From positions 1 through 21,823 of the forward strand of contig PAWP01000120.1 in the NCBI GenBank assembly GCA_002714125.1: a stretch of 21,823 bases of DNA. Reading direction: 5' to 3'. Under the pieces are notes generated by a model. That model saw nothing but the letters and a program-made list of their open reading frames with translations. It had not been told where the DNA came from and ran no database searches. The position numbers and the translations under genes were made by a program. Shown in pieces: positions 1 through 7,358 of this stretch. Positions within the stretch are counted from its first letter, which is position 1. Each line of letters begins with the position of its first letter. This DNA comes from Gammaproteobacteria bacterium (GTDB lineage: Bacteria > Pseudomonadota > Gammaproteobacteria > Pseudomonadales > Azotimanducaceae_A).

Positions 1-378
1 AATCAGACCCAGACCCATCGTATCGATGTCGTTTTTCTTCGCCGCGTTCGCAGCCATCTGAAATGCGACGCTGGCAAGTGCGAGCAGTAAGGTATTGAGC
101 CAGAGCAGGACCGGCTCCTGCAGCGGGCGCCAGTCGAAGTACTCCATGCGCAAAAAGTACGCACTGAAAAAAAGTGAGAAGACGCTCGTGACGACCGCGA
201 GAAATACATAAAGCGCGGTGCGGGCCGCCGGCCGCAGAGGATCTACCTCCGAAGGGTGATCTTCAATCACTCCTTCTTGTAGCCAGGGCTTTTCAGTAAC
301 GCGCTGACGCCAGAGCCAGGTCCAACCGAACCCAACTGCTACAAATATGAAGATGACAATGGCTGCTTCACCGCCCAA
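1..378 (-). CDS. ctaE: Cytochrome c oxidase subunit III, N-terminal part (runs off left edge)
   Basis: This is the start of a haem-copper oxidase subunit III, an integral membrane subunit that stabilises the oxidase core. 126 residues are visible. An N-terminal membrane helix (about residues 5-24) is followed by a polar linker, then the family-typical run with LAVVTSVF, SAYFLRM, DWRP and LLWLNT (about 62-105). The start is a TTG at 378: an in-frame TGA lies two codons upstream and no ATG or GTG fits better. An AGAGG lies about 9 nt before it. It begins 47 nt after the ctaD stop, so it is the third gene of a coxB-ctaD-ctaE operon. The extra helix before the COX3 core is a little unusual. The left part of the gene is outside the window. 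Family assignment is firm; the exact start is less so. Confidence 0.85.
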   Translation of the reverse strand, partial: MGGEAAIVIFIFVAVGFGWTWLWRQRVTEKPWLQEGVIEDHPSEVDPLRPAARTALYVFLAVVTSVFSLFFSAYFLRMEYFDWRPLQEPVLLWLNTLLLALASVAFQMAANAAKKNDIDTMGLGLI

Positions 379-425
379 CTGTCAGTGCCTCTGCGTTATT
401 CCGATGTTTAGGATCACGAGCACCG

Positions 426-2171
426 CTATGTGCGGTGCTCTCCGCCCCCTTCTCGTACCGGCTCGTCTTGCGGCACAAAGTCCGTCTCCCGGCCCGGTAC
501 GCTGTAGTCATACGCCCAACGGTGTACTACAGGCAGCTCCTTACCCCAGTTTCCATGGATCGGAGGGCTGTGCTCTGTACGCCACTCAAGCGAGTTAGCG
601 CTCCATGGGTTGAGCGGCGCTTTCTTGCCGTTCCAGATAGAAGTAAGCATGTTCCAGAAAAAGATGATCTGAGTCGCTGCGACAAAGAGCGCTGCGATCG
701 TGATAGCCGCGTTCAAATCTTGCACCGAATCGGGCATGAAGTCGGTGACACCATTCGCGTAGTAGCGACGAGGTACGCCCAGAAAACCAAGGTAGTGCAT
801 CGGCAGGTAGATGGCGTAGGTGCCAAAAAACGTCATCCAGAAATGCCACTTGCCAAGCGTCTCGTCGTACATCCGACCGGTAATCTTCGGATACCAGTGA
901 TAGATCGCAGCGAACACCACCAGAATCGGAGAAACGCCCATAACCATATGGAAGTGCGCAACCACAAAGTAGGTATCGGATAGCGGTAGGTCGATGACTA
1001 CGTTCCCCAGGAAGAGCCCCGTCAGACCCCCGTGAATAAAGGTGAAGATGAAGCCAATCGCAAACAGCATGGGCGTTCGCAGGTGAATATTGCCCTGCCA
1101 GAGGGTCAATACCCAGTTGTAGACCTTGATGGCCGTCGGCACCGCGATGATGAGCGTCGTCGTAGCGAAGAAGAACCCGAAGTAGGGGTTCATGCCCGAC
1201 ACATACATATGATGTGCCCAGACAATGAAGGACAGGCCACCGATCGCAACAATGGCCCAGACCATCATGCGGTAGCCAAAGATGTTCTTACGCGCGTGTA
1301 CGGAGAGCACGTCAGAAACAATGCCGAAAGCCGGCAACGCAACGATGTACACCTCAGGGTGACCGAAGAACCAGAACAAGTGCTGAAAGAGCACCGGGCT
1401 GCCACCTTTGTAGTCAAGCTGTTCACCGAGCGAAATGATCGCCGGCATGAAGAAGCTGGTACCAAAGAGGTAGTCGAAGGTCATCATGATGGCGGACACA
1501 AACAGTGCCGGGAACGCCAACAGACCCAGAATGGTTGCAACAAAGATACCCCAGACCGACAGCGGCATGCGCATCAGCGTCATACCTTTGGTACGCGCCT
1601 GCAGAACAGTGGTGATGTAGTTGAGACCGCCCATGGTGAAGGCCACGATGAAGACCGCAAGCGAGATGAGCATCAACATGATGCCCCAGGTTGCACCGGG
1701 GGTACCAGGCAGAATGGCCTGCGGCGGATATAACGTCCAGCCAGCACCTGTAGGCCCTCCAGGAACGAAGAAGCTCACCATCAGAATGATGACCGAGAGC
1801 AGATACACCCAGAAACTCAGCATGTTCATAAACGGGAATACCATGTCCCGACATCCACACATCAGGGGGATGAGATAGTTACCGAAGCCCCCCAGGAATA
1901 AAGCGGTAAGGAGGTAGATCACCATGATCATTCCGTGCATGGTGACGGCCTGATAGTACTCACTCGGCGTAATGACCGAGAAGGTATCAGGGAACCCGAG
2001 TTGCAAGCGCATAAGCGCGGACAGCACCAGCGCGACTACGCCTACCAGTATGGCAGTGCCGCCGTATTGAATTGCAATGACCTTGTGGTCCTGGCTCCAG
2101 ACGTACTTGCCGATCCAGGTATGCGGGTGCGCAAGTTCCTGACCTCTGTCTGCAATTGCCACATATGCCAT
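426..2171 (-). CDS. ctaD: Cytochrome c oxidase subunit I (aa3-type, A-family)
   Basis: This is the catalytic subunit of the terminal oxidase in the inner membrane. It reduces O2 to water at a haem a3-CuB centre and pumps protons. The 581 residues show all key groups: H79 and H408 (haem a), H406 (haem a3), H271, H320 and H321 (CuB), and Y275 of HPEVY (crosslinked tyrosine). D109 of the CRDMVFP segment is the D-channel entry, E273 the conserved glutamate and K349 the K-channel lysine, which together mark an A-family proton pump. About twelve membrane helices are predicted by eye. The ATG start at 2171 is preceded by AAGGAG 7 nt away. It lies 91 nt after coxB and just before ctaE, in one transcription direction. 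No ctaG or cox11-type assembly gene lies between subunits I and III. Length and motifs are normal. Confidence 0.98.
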   Translation of the reverse strand: MAYVAIADRGQELAHPHTWIGKYVWSQDHKVIAIQYGGTAILVGVVALVLSALMRLQLGFPDTFSVITPSEYYQAVTMHGMIMVIYLLTALFLGGFGNYLIPLMCGCRDMVFPFMNMLSFWVYLLSVIILMVSFFVPGGPTGAGWTLYPPQAILPGTPGATWGIMLMLISLAVFIVAFTMGGLNYITTVLQARTKGMTLMRMPLSVWGIFVATILGLLAFPALFVSAIMMTFDYLFGTSFFMPAIISLGEQLDYKGGSPVLFQHLFWFFGHPEVYIVALPAFGIVSDVLSVHARKNIFGYRMMVWAIVAIGGLSFIVWAHHMYVSGMNPYFGFFFATTTLIIAVPTAIKVYNWVLTLWQGNIHLRTPMLFAIGFIFTFIHGGLTGLFLGNVVIDLPLSDTYFVVAHFHMVMGVSPILVVFAAIYHWYPKITGRMYDETLGKWHFWMTFFGTYAIYLPMHYLGFLGVPRRYYANGVTDFMPDSVQDLNAAITIAALFVAATQIIFFWNMLTSIWNGKKAPLNPWSANSLEWRTEHSPPIHGNWGKELPVVHRWAYDYSVPGRETDFVPQDEPVREGGGEHRT

Positions 2172-2262
2172 GGGGCTACTCCTTCACCTTCCGGTGTCTT
2201 TTACCACTTACCCGTCGCCGGGCATTTATCTCAATACCGTACTTATCGCGGGCTGTGCCGCT

Positions 2263-3714
2263 CTACTCTCCCGAACCCGCAGGTCGATCCTGCTCCGCCT
2301 GTGCGATCTGCAACTCTGCAGGCTGCGGCGCCGTTACCTCCGACACATTCGCGACTGGCATGGGCAGTGTGTTGATGTAGGCGACCACATCTTTCATAGC
2401 CTGCTCATCACGCAACATCTTTGTCATCAGCGCCATCTGGGGGCCAAATAGGTCCCGGCGATCTCCACCGCGAACCAAATGCTTGAAGTTCTGCAGTTGG
2501 CGAACCATGTACCAGTCATCCTGCCCTGCGAGACGGGGCGAGTTCGTAGCCCACCGGCCTTCACCCTGTGCGCCATGACAGGCGCTGCAGGTCAGGTAGA
2601 GCTCTTCACCTTCCGCCACGTCTCCGACTACGCTGGGGGTCGGTGGCACTGGCGGCATAGAAGCTATGTAGGCAGAAATGTTGCGTATCGCCTGCGCGTC
2701 AGCCAGTACGGCAGCCATCGGTGCCATCTGCGCCCCGTAGGTATCACCCTCGCCACCCCGGTAGCCGGACTTGAAGTGCTCAAGCTGGCGTTCCACGTAC
2801 CAGGCTTCCTGACCCGCGATACGGGGTGCGTTCAGCGCAAGATTGCCTTCGCCATTCATACCGTGGCAGGAGGCACAAACCGGATACAGGGCCTGCCCCA
2901 TCGTGGTATCCGATTGCCGGGCGTAGAACTCTTTGAAGGTCGGTTGAGTCGCGACCCAGTCCTCGAACTCGGTCTGCTCCATAACGCTCACCTGGCCGCG
3001 CATCGTGAAGTGCGCAATACCGCAATGCTCCTCGCACAGCAAATCGTAGGTGCCTACCTTATTCGGCGTGAGCCACAGATAGGTTATGAGCCCAGGCACC
3101 GCATCCATCTTTACGCGGAATTCCGCAACCGTGAAGTTGTGCAGCACATCCTTGGCCCGCAGCAGTATTTTCACCGGCTTATCGATGGGCATTGCAACGT
3201 GATTGCTCGTCACGATGACGTCGTCCTGACCGCGAGGGTCCTCAGGATTCACGCCGTGCGGGTTGAGTTCAGTGATCAGCGAGGTGTCAGAAGTACCAAG
3301 CACGCCGTCTTTGCCCGGCAGCCGGTAGGTCCAGCGCCATTGCTCACCAATGGCTTCAAGCTCCCATGCCTCTTCCGGCGGCTCTACAAACTCCGCCCAG
3401 ACGTAAAGGCCCGGGGCCAGCATTGCAGCTACACCAATCGCCGTGACAATTGTCAGCCAGAACTCGAGCTTGCTGTTCTCGGGCTCGTACATGGCCCGCT
3501 GGTTCTCGTCACCCGTGTGTTTGAACTTCCAAACGCAGTAGGCCATGAACAGGTTCACCGCTATGAATACCGCTCCCGTAACCCAGAACGTAATCAGGAT
3601 TGTGAGATCAATGAAATCCCAGTTCGCGGCCGAGTCCGTGAACCACCACGGACTCGCAAAGTGGAAAACCACCGAGCCAACGACCAGAAAAACCAGCGCG
3701 ATGGTCATGAACAT
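2263..3714 (-). CDS. coxB: Cytochrome c oxidase subunit II fused to two cytochrome c domains
   Basis: Subunit II receives electrons at CuA and passes them to subunit I. The 483 residues contain hydrophobic segments at about 1-20, 38-60 and 86-108, the W-rich electron-entry motif EQWRWTY (124-130), and the periplasmic CuA site: H192, then C227, E229, C231, H235 and M238. After this come two haem c domains, with CASCH at 280-284 and CSACH at 376-380. Each is followed by an AGQ..WY..RQL..FK block and a QMA.M segment that would supply the methionine ligand. The two domains look like an internal duplication. Most subunits II have no haem c and caa3 types have one, so this is a ccaa3-like diheme form. 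ATG at 3714 follows AAGGAA with good spacing. It is first in the coxB-ctaD-ctaE operon. Confidence 0.97.
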   Translation of the reverse strand: MFMTIALVFLVVGSVVFHFASPWWFTDSAANWDFIDLTILITFWVTGAVFIAVNLFMAYCVWKFKHTGDENQRAMYEPENSKLEFWLTIVTAIGVAAMLAPGLYVWAEFVEPPEEAWELEAIGEQWRWTYRLPGKDGVLGTSDTSLITELNPHGVNPEDPRGQDDVIVTSNHVAMPIDKPVKILLRAKDVLHNFTVAEFRVKMDAVPGLITYLWLTPNKVGTYDLLCEEHCGIAHFTMRGQVSVMEQTEFEDWVATQPTFKEFYARQSDTTMGQALYPVCASCHGMNGEGNLALNAPRIAGQEAWYVERQLEHFKSGYRGGEGDTYGAQMAPMAAVLADAQAIRNISAYIASMPPVPPTPSVVGDVAEGEELYLTCSACHGAQGEGRWATNSPRLAGQDDWYMVRQLQNFKHLVRGGDRRDLFGPQMALMTKMLRDEQAMKDVVAYINTLPMPVANVSEVTAPQPAELQIAQAEQDRPAGSGE

Positions 3715-4024
3715 ACGTCATTTCCTTAATTCGGGTCGCGTCAGCCACCTCCCCAGCGGTACCGCGACACTCCTATTCACAGGCACCCTCAGGCACCTCT
3801 AAAGGCTCTATCCAACGCTGCGACCCTGACTACCCCCCACTATTCCACAGTGTGTCGCCAGCGGTCTTCGCGCGCACGAAAAGAAGCACCCTCAGAGGCA
3901 CCACCTTCGTCCAGGGCGGAACCTACCCATTCTCTTTTGCGTCGTCAAGGCGGAACGGCCCGTAGCGCCCGTCTGACGGCTACTTCGGCGTTTCGCGACC
4001 CACTAAAACCAGGAAAACCTGTGA
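3715..4024. other. Intergenic region upstream of coxB, with an imperfect repeat
   Basis: About 310 bases separate coxB from the EamA transporter gene, which reads in the same direction. The region should contain the cox promoter, but I see no convincing -35/-10 pair. Read on the minus strand, GGTGCCTGAGGGTGCC (3782-3797) recurs about 100 bases upstream as GGTGCCTCTGAGGGTGC (3886-3902), differing mainly by a two-base insertion. This could be a regulator site but that is a guess. No terminator with a T-run is evident. Confidence 0.4.
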
Positions 4025-4921
4025 TCAGCGCACACCGACAGCGCCGGCCTGCTCTGAAAGTGCAATGCCGCCGAAGACTAGCGCCAACCCAATCCCGTGA
4101 TAAAGCATAAATCGTTCGCCAAGGATCATCACCGACAGCAGCGCAGCCAGAACCGGAACCAGGTTCACGAAGATGCCCGCGCGACTCGGCCCAATGAGCT
4201 CCACTCCCCGTATGAACCACACCTGGGCAAGCAGAGACGGAAATACCGCGGTCGCAAGAGCGATTCCCCAACCACGAAGCGTGGTCTCCTGAGGCCCGAC
4301 CAGACCAATCTCAGCTATCAACATGGGCCACGAAGCAAACCATGCACCTGCGGCCATGATGGCAAACTGACTGAGCGGCGCAATCTGCGGCCGGTTGCGC
4401 AACCAAACCGTATAACCAGCATAGATTGCGCAGGCGCCCATTATCAGGCCATCGCCAAGGTTCAGCGCAAAAGCCGCCAGGCCGCGTAGGTCGCCTCCGG
4501 CCGCCACGACGACGACCCCCGCGAGGGTGACGGCAACCCCAAGCAGTTGCAGCGGGACGAGCCCGCCCCCCGGGCTCAGGGCAACCCCTAGGAGCACAAA
4601 AACAGGAATGACGCCCTGCAAAATCGAGATGTTCAGTGCCGAAGTATGGTGAGCCGCCAGATAGAGCAAGCCGTTAAACGTCGCAAAACCAACGGCGCCA
4701 AGTGTAAGTAGCAGACCCAGATATTTGCGCAGAACCTCCCAATCTCTGCGCAACGACGGCAGCGCAATTACGCACACCAAAGACAGAGAGAAAAACCAAC
4801 GAACCGAGACCAAGGCCATTGGTGAAATCTCACCAACCGCCAACTTGGCGAGAATGGTGTTAACCGCCCAACAGCTCGCAACAGCGGTCAGGAGGGCATA
4901 GGCTCTGAGGCTGTCAGACAC
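4025..4921 (-). CDS. EamA/DMT-family transporter
   Basis: This is an inner-membrane permease of the drug/metabolite transporter superfamily, whose members typically export or import small metabolites. The 298-residue product is almost wholly hydrophobic, with about ten helices arranged as two EamA repeats. The first opens with a WAVNTILAKLA segment and the second contains SRAGIFVNLVPVLAALLS and ILGER near the C-terminus, both typical of the family. I chose the GTG at 4921, which overlaps the end of the upstream lyase gene by 8 bases (GTGTCTGA). A longer reading back to 5014 adds a polar, unrelated N-terminus inside the lyase gene. The overlap implies translational coupling, so the substrate may be connected with the lyase product or substrate, but this is inferred only. 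Substrate unknown. Confidence 0.9.
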   Translation of the reverse strand: MSDSLRAYALLTAVASCWAVNTILAKLAVGEISPMALVSVRWFFSLSLVCVIALPSLRRDWEVLRKYLGLLLTLGAVGFATFNGLLYLAAHHTSALNISILQGVIPVFVLLGVALSPGGGLVPLQLLGVAVTLAGVVVVAAGGDLRGLAAFALNLGDGLIMGACAIYAGYTVWLRNRPQIAPLSQFAIMAAGAWFASWPMLIAEIGLVGPQETTLRGWGIALATAVFPSLLAQVWFIRGVELIGPSRAGIFVNLVPVLAALLSVMILGERFMLYHGIGLALVFGGIALSEQAGAVGVR

Positions 4922-5837
4922 TGATTTCCAGCGGCCGACCGAGATCCTGACCGGGGAACGTGAGTTGGAGCTTAGCCCGCAATTCAGCGATGGTTGCCTC
5001 ATCCACCGCCGCACCGGGGGAACGTAATACAGGCTCGGCTAGCAGGCCACGAGCCGCATAGATCCATTTGCGCGCGGCCAGACCTAGTCGATCCTCGAGC
5101 TGTAACAGGGGGAGGTATCTTTGCTCGATTCGTGCAAGAGCAGCAGGGTCGCCCCGGTGTTGCAGCATCGCAAGTAATATCTCCGGTACGGCAACGCCGG
5201 TCATGAACCCGTCGGCCCCCCGGCCAAGATCGTTTGCCCCGTTTACCGCGCCGAGCCCTGCAAGCACTGGTACCCGCCGCCCGGCCATGCCCTCGCGCAG
5301 CGCGGTGATTTTCGGGCCGGTGTTGCGTACTTCCTCCTTTATTGCAGCGACCATTGGCAACTCATGCACCAATCGGAGCAAAAGCTGTGTACTCATATTG
5401 ACACCGGAGGACTCCGGATGGTCTTGGACAACAATCGGCAACTCCGGTGAGGACGCCCGCTCAAACAGCTCATAAACGTGTGCCTCAGTGAGCCCGGGCG
5501 CATTTGTCGGGGACAACAGGGTTGCCACGGCACCCGCAGCCCGCGCACGCGTCAGACGGTCGGCAACGATGGCAGGAGAGCCTCCATTGCTACCCACGCA
5601 AACGGGCAGCCCATCTGACTCCGCAACCGCCCTTGCGACGATTTCGAAGCGCTCGGATTCTGTGAGTTTAGCCCCCTCCCCCAAGACGCCCGCGACAGTG
5701 ACTCCCGTGACGCCGAGTTCGGCCATGAAGCGGACGATGGTGCCGAGCGCATCCAAGTCAACAGGCTCCCCTGCACCCGCCTGAAACGGCGTTGGAACGA
5801 TGATCCACACTCCTGGTGTCAGTTCAGCTTGAGCCAT
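4914..5837 (-). CDS. Dihydrodipicolinate synthase (DapA)/N-acetylneuraminate lyase superfamily protein
   Basis: This is a class I aldolase or dehydratase-type TIM-barrel protein in the cytoplasm. The 307 residues include the GVLGEGAKLT.ER segment (about 51-63), equivalent to the G-T-G-E loop of the family, and the Schiff-base lysine K167 in AAIKEE. At the place of the catalytic tyrosine (YNVP in true DapA) the protein reads QDHP (138-141), so the tyrosine is missing and Q138 stands instead. That argues against lysine biosynthesis and for a divergent lyase or dehydratase with another 2-oxo acid substrate. ATG at 5837 follows AGGAGG 7 nt upstream. It lies between a DUF2784 gene (63 bp gap) and an overlapping EamA transporter, and probably forms an operon with them. 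Superfamily certain, reaction unknown. Confidence 0.92.
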   Translation of the reverse strand: MAQAELTPGVWIIVPTPFQAGAGEPVDLDALGTIVRFMAELGVTGVTVAGVLGEGAKLTESERFEIVARAVAESDGLPVCVGSNGGSPAIVADRLTRARAAGAVATLLSPTNAPGLTEAHVYELFERASSPELPIVVQDHPESSGVNMSTQLLLRLVHELPMVAAIKEEVRNTGPKITALREGMAGRRVPVLAGLGAVNGANDLGRGADGFMTGVAVPEILLAMLQHRGDPAALARIEQRYLPLLQLEDRLGLAARKWIYAARGLLAEPVLRSPGAAVDEATIAELRAKLQLTFPGQDLGRPLEISV

Positions 5838-5900
5838 GTGCCAGCCTCCTAAGTCATAAGCACAACAACCACCCCTGGGCAGTATTGGGATGGCGCGCCA

Positions 5901-6323
5901 TCATCCGGTTGGCCCGCCGGCGGCGTCAACCGAACGTCTGGGCCGCACCAAAACCCACGACAGCAGCACGAGCAAAAAAAACAAGGTGTAGACAACGGTA
6001 AACACCAAGGGCGGCGCATCCCAGTATAGGAAGGCATGCAGCCAGCGCGAGACAAACGTGCCTTCGTAACCCACTTCCCCGCCGATCGCTCGCAGGTCAT
6101 TCTCCCAGCGTGTCAATGGGCAGACGATTCCAAGCCAAGCCTCAGCCACAACTATGCCCATCGCCGCGACATGCGCGAGTCTGAACCAGATGCCTCGAAC
6201 CCAGCGCCAGCCGAGCGCGCCCCCTAGCAGTGTTAGCACGAGCCCTAGGATCACAAAAAGGACGAACCCGACATGGACGGCAAGGACCCCATCCGCAAGC
6301 AGCAGGTAATTCACAGTACCCAC
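5901..6323 (-). CDS. DUF2784 domain membrane protein
   Basis: This is a small integral membrane protein of unknown function. The 140 residues contain four hydrophobic helices (about 5-36, 45-66, 92-104 and 105-127). The hallmark ICPLTRWEN segment lies after helix 2 (about 66-75), followed by GEVGYEGTFVSRWLH, which matches the conserved core of DUF2784 proteins as I know them. The start is a GTG at 6323; a second GTG three codons on is an alternative, and neither has a strong Shine-Dalgarno. It is the first gene of a set with the DapA-superfamily lyase and EamA transporter downstream. No biochemical role is established for the family. Confidence 0.88.
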   Translation of the reverse strand: MGTVNYLLLADGVLAVHVGFVLFVILGLVLTLLGGALGWRWVRGIWFRLAHVAAMGIVVAEAWLGIVCPLTRWENDLRAIGGEVGYEGTFVSRWLHAFLYWDAPPLVFTVVYTLFFLLVLLSWVLVRPRRSVDAAGGPTG

Positions 6324-6405
6324 TCGCTACCCGGCTGCCCCGGCTCAGCCCAGGTTAGGCTTGACAACGCACGGTCGCCAGAACTTGCCGCGCCACTACG
6401 CCAGA

Positions 6406-6750
6406 TCAGCCGAGTTCGACGTCAAAGACTTCCTGATTAAAACCAACAAACAGCGTCTTGCCGACCCGAATGGTTGGCGCGCGAAGATTGCCGGTGGGTC
6501 CCAACATGGCTGTGACCGCGTCTTCAGGAACCGCTTTTTTGACATCAAACTCGCTGACCTTCTTACCTTTCATAGCTACTAGGCGGCTCGCGGGGCCCAG
6601 CATGTCACGCGCGTCACTCGCTTGCAGCTTGCGGGATGCAGGCGCCTTGTCAGCAATCTCAATCGCACGATCCTCCATGAACTTGGAGGCTTTTTTGCAA
6701 GTTGTTCAGTTATTGCGGTAGTAGTACCAGTCGACACTCTTGACGGCCAT
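6406..6750 (-). CDS. ArsC-family selenoprotein (UxxC thioredoxin-fold), UGA read as selenocysteine
   Basis: This is a 114-residue arsenate-reductase-like thioredoxin-fold protein, probably a cytoplasmic thiol/selenol oxidoreductase. The N-terminus reads MAVKSVDWYYYRNN, then an in-frame TGA (6706-6708, codon 15), then TTCKKASKF, giving the motif U15-T-T-C18 at the usual redox-active site. The remainder matches the family closely: SRLVAMKGKKVSEFD, then LGPTGNLRAPTIRVGKTLFVGF near the end. The reading frame is open on both sides of the TGA and ends with TGA at 6406-6408. The ATG at 6750 has GGAG 6 nt upstream; another ATG abuts it at 6753. Taking TGA as stop would leave only an N-terminally truncated 90-residue frame starting at 6678. 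A hairpin just after the TGA fits a bacterial SECIS. No selA, selB, selC or selD is in the window. The substrate is unknown; arsenate is not implied. Confidence 0.88.
6672..6689 (-). promoter_or_regulatory. Candidate bacterial SECIS hairpin
   Basis: On the coding strand CCTCCA-AGTTCA-TGGAGG forms a perfect 6-bp stem with a 6-base loop. It begins 16 bases after the UGA, within the coding sequence, which is where SelB-binding elements lie in bacteria. The loop contains the GU pair of bases common in such loops. Beyond a small internal loop, GCA and TGC could add three outer pairs. Folding has been done only by eye. Confidence 0.7.
6706..6708 (-). other. In-frame UGA selenocysteine codon
   Basis: The plus strand reads tca here, that is TGA on the coding strand, at codon 15 of the ArsC-like gene. 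It occupies the first position of a UxxC motif where relatives carry Sec or Cys. Protein homology continues in the same frame before and after it, which distinguishes recoding from a chance stop. Confidence 0.85.
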
Positions 6751-6776
6751 CATGTGCTCCGTAGTTTGACTGAGTA

Positions 6777-6805
6777 ACCATAGCCACGCAGCTCTCACGG
6801 AACAA
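6777..6805 (-). promoter_or_regulatory. Possible sigma-70 promoter of the selenoprotein gene
   Basis: On the minus strand TTGTTC (6800-6805) and TATGGT (6777-6782) are separated by exactly 17 bases, with the ATG about 26 bases further on. Both hexamers are imperfect, so this is only a plausible assignment. Confidence 0.3.
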
Positions 6806-7358
6806 GCGCCACAAACAACGGAACGCAGCCACTTGTAAAACCTATAAGAAAGCCAATTTGGCGTCAGAGACCCAGCTTAACCGCAGCGTCCAAAAGCTGG
6901 CCGCACAGACAATGTCAACAATGGAGCCAGTATCTAGCTCCAGCGCACTGATTCAGGCCCTTCCTTCCGCCTTCGACAACAAGCCGCCTTCGCGCACCCC
7001 GAAACGGACGAGGGCGCTGAAGGATTCGGAGGCGCAAACTCGGCGCAAGTGCGCCAGACTGATCTCAAAGCCGATCTCAGCCTCACCCGGGGCATGACCC
7101 TCGGTCCGCAGACCCGCGCAACCAATCAGCGTTACAGTACCAGTCAGAATCTTAGAAATCTGATAATTCTGCCAGGTTTTTGCGACAGTTCACGCGAGTG
7201 TCGTGTCAACAGTAGCTGCAGCAAACGGTGGCTATGCATAGTGCTGTAGATAGATGGAATCCGCCTGCTAGGCCGCCAGCGTCGCCAACTCAAACTGCTG
7301 CATTTCTCCGAAGCTCCAGCCGCTCGGTTGTAAGACGCATGGAGTAGTTGGATCGCGT
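6806..7358. other. Intergenic region without a supportable gene
   Basis: About 550 bases lie between the selenoprotein promoter region and the 3' end of selO. Short open frames exist on both strands (for example plus 6858-7097), but none resembles a known family and none has a good ribosome binding site. A minus-strand frame at about 6955-7190 reads in a protein-like way (with IGFEISLAHLRRV) but has no standard start codon, so it could be a decayed remnant. No clear terminator or RNA gene is seen. Confidence 0.4.

Noticed and set aside
1032..1733. 233-codon plus-strand open frame opposite ctaD
   Set aside because: Antisense of ctaD; the Arg/His/Glu-rich product is typical of a shadow frame.
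2479..3729. 416-codon plus-strand open frame opposite coxB
   Set aside because: It is antisense to a strongly supported gene with CuA and haem c motifs, and its translation has no family resemblance.
4914..5837. Calling the lyase DapA (4-hydroxy-tetrahydrodipicolinate synthase)
   Set aside because: The catalytic tyrosine motif is QDHP, and neighbours are not lysine genes.
6406..6678. A separate 90-residue protein starting at the ATG at 6678
   Set aside because: The frame is the tail of the 114-residue ArsC-like gene; that ATG is an internal Met within the SECIS hairpin and lacks a ribosome site.
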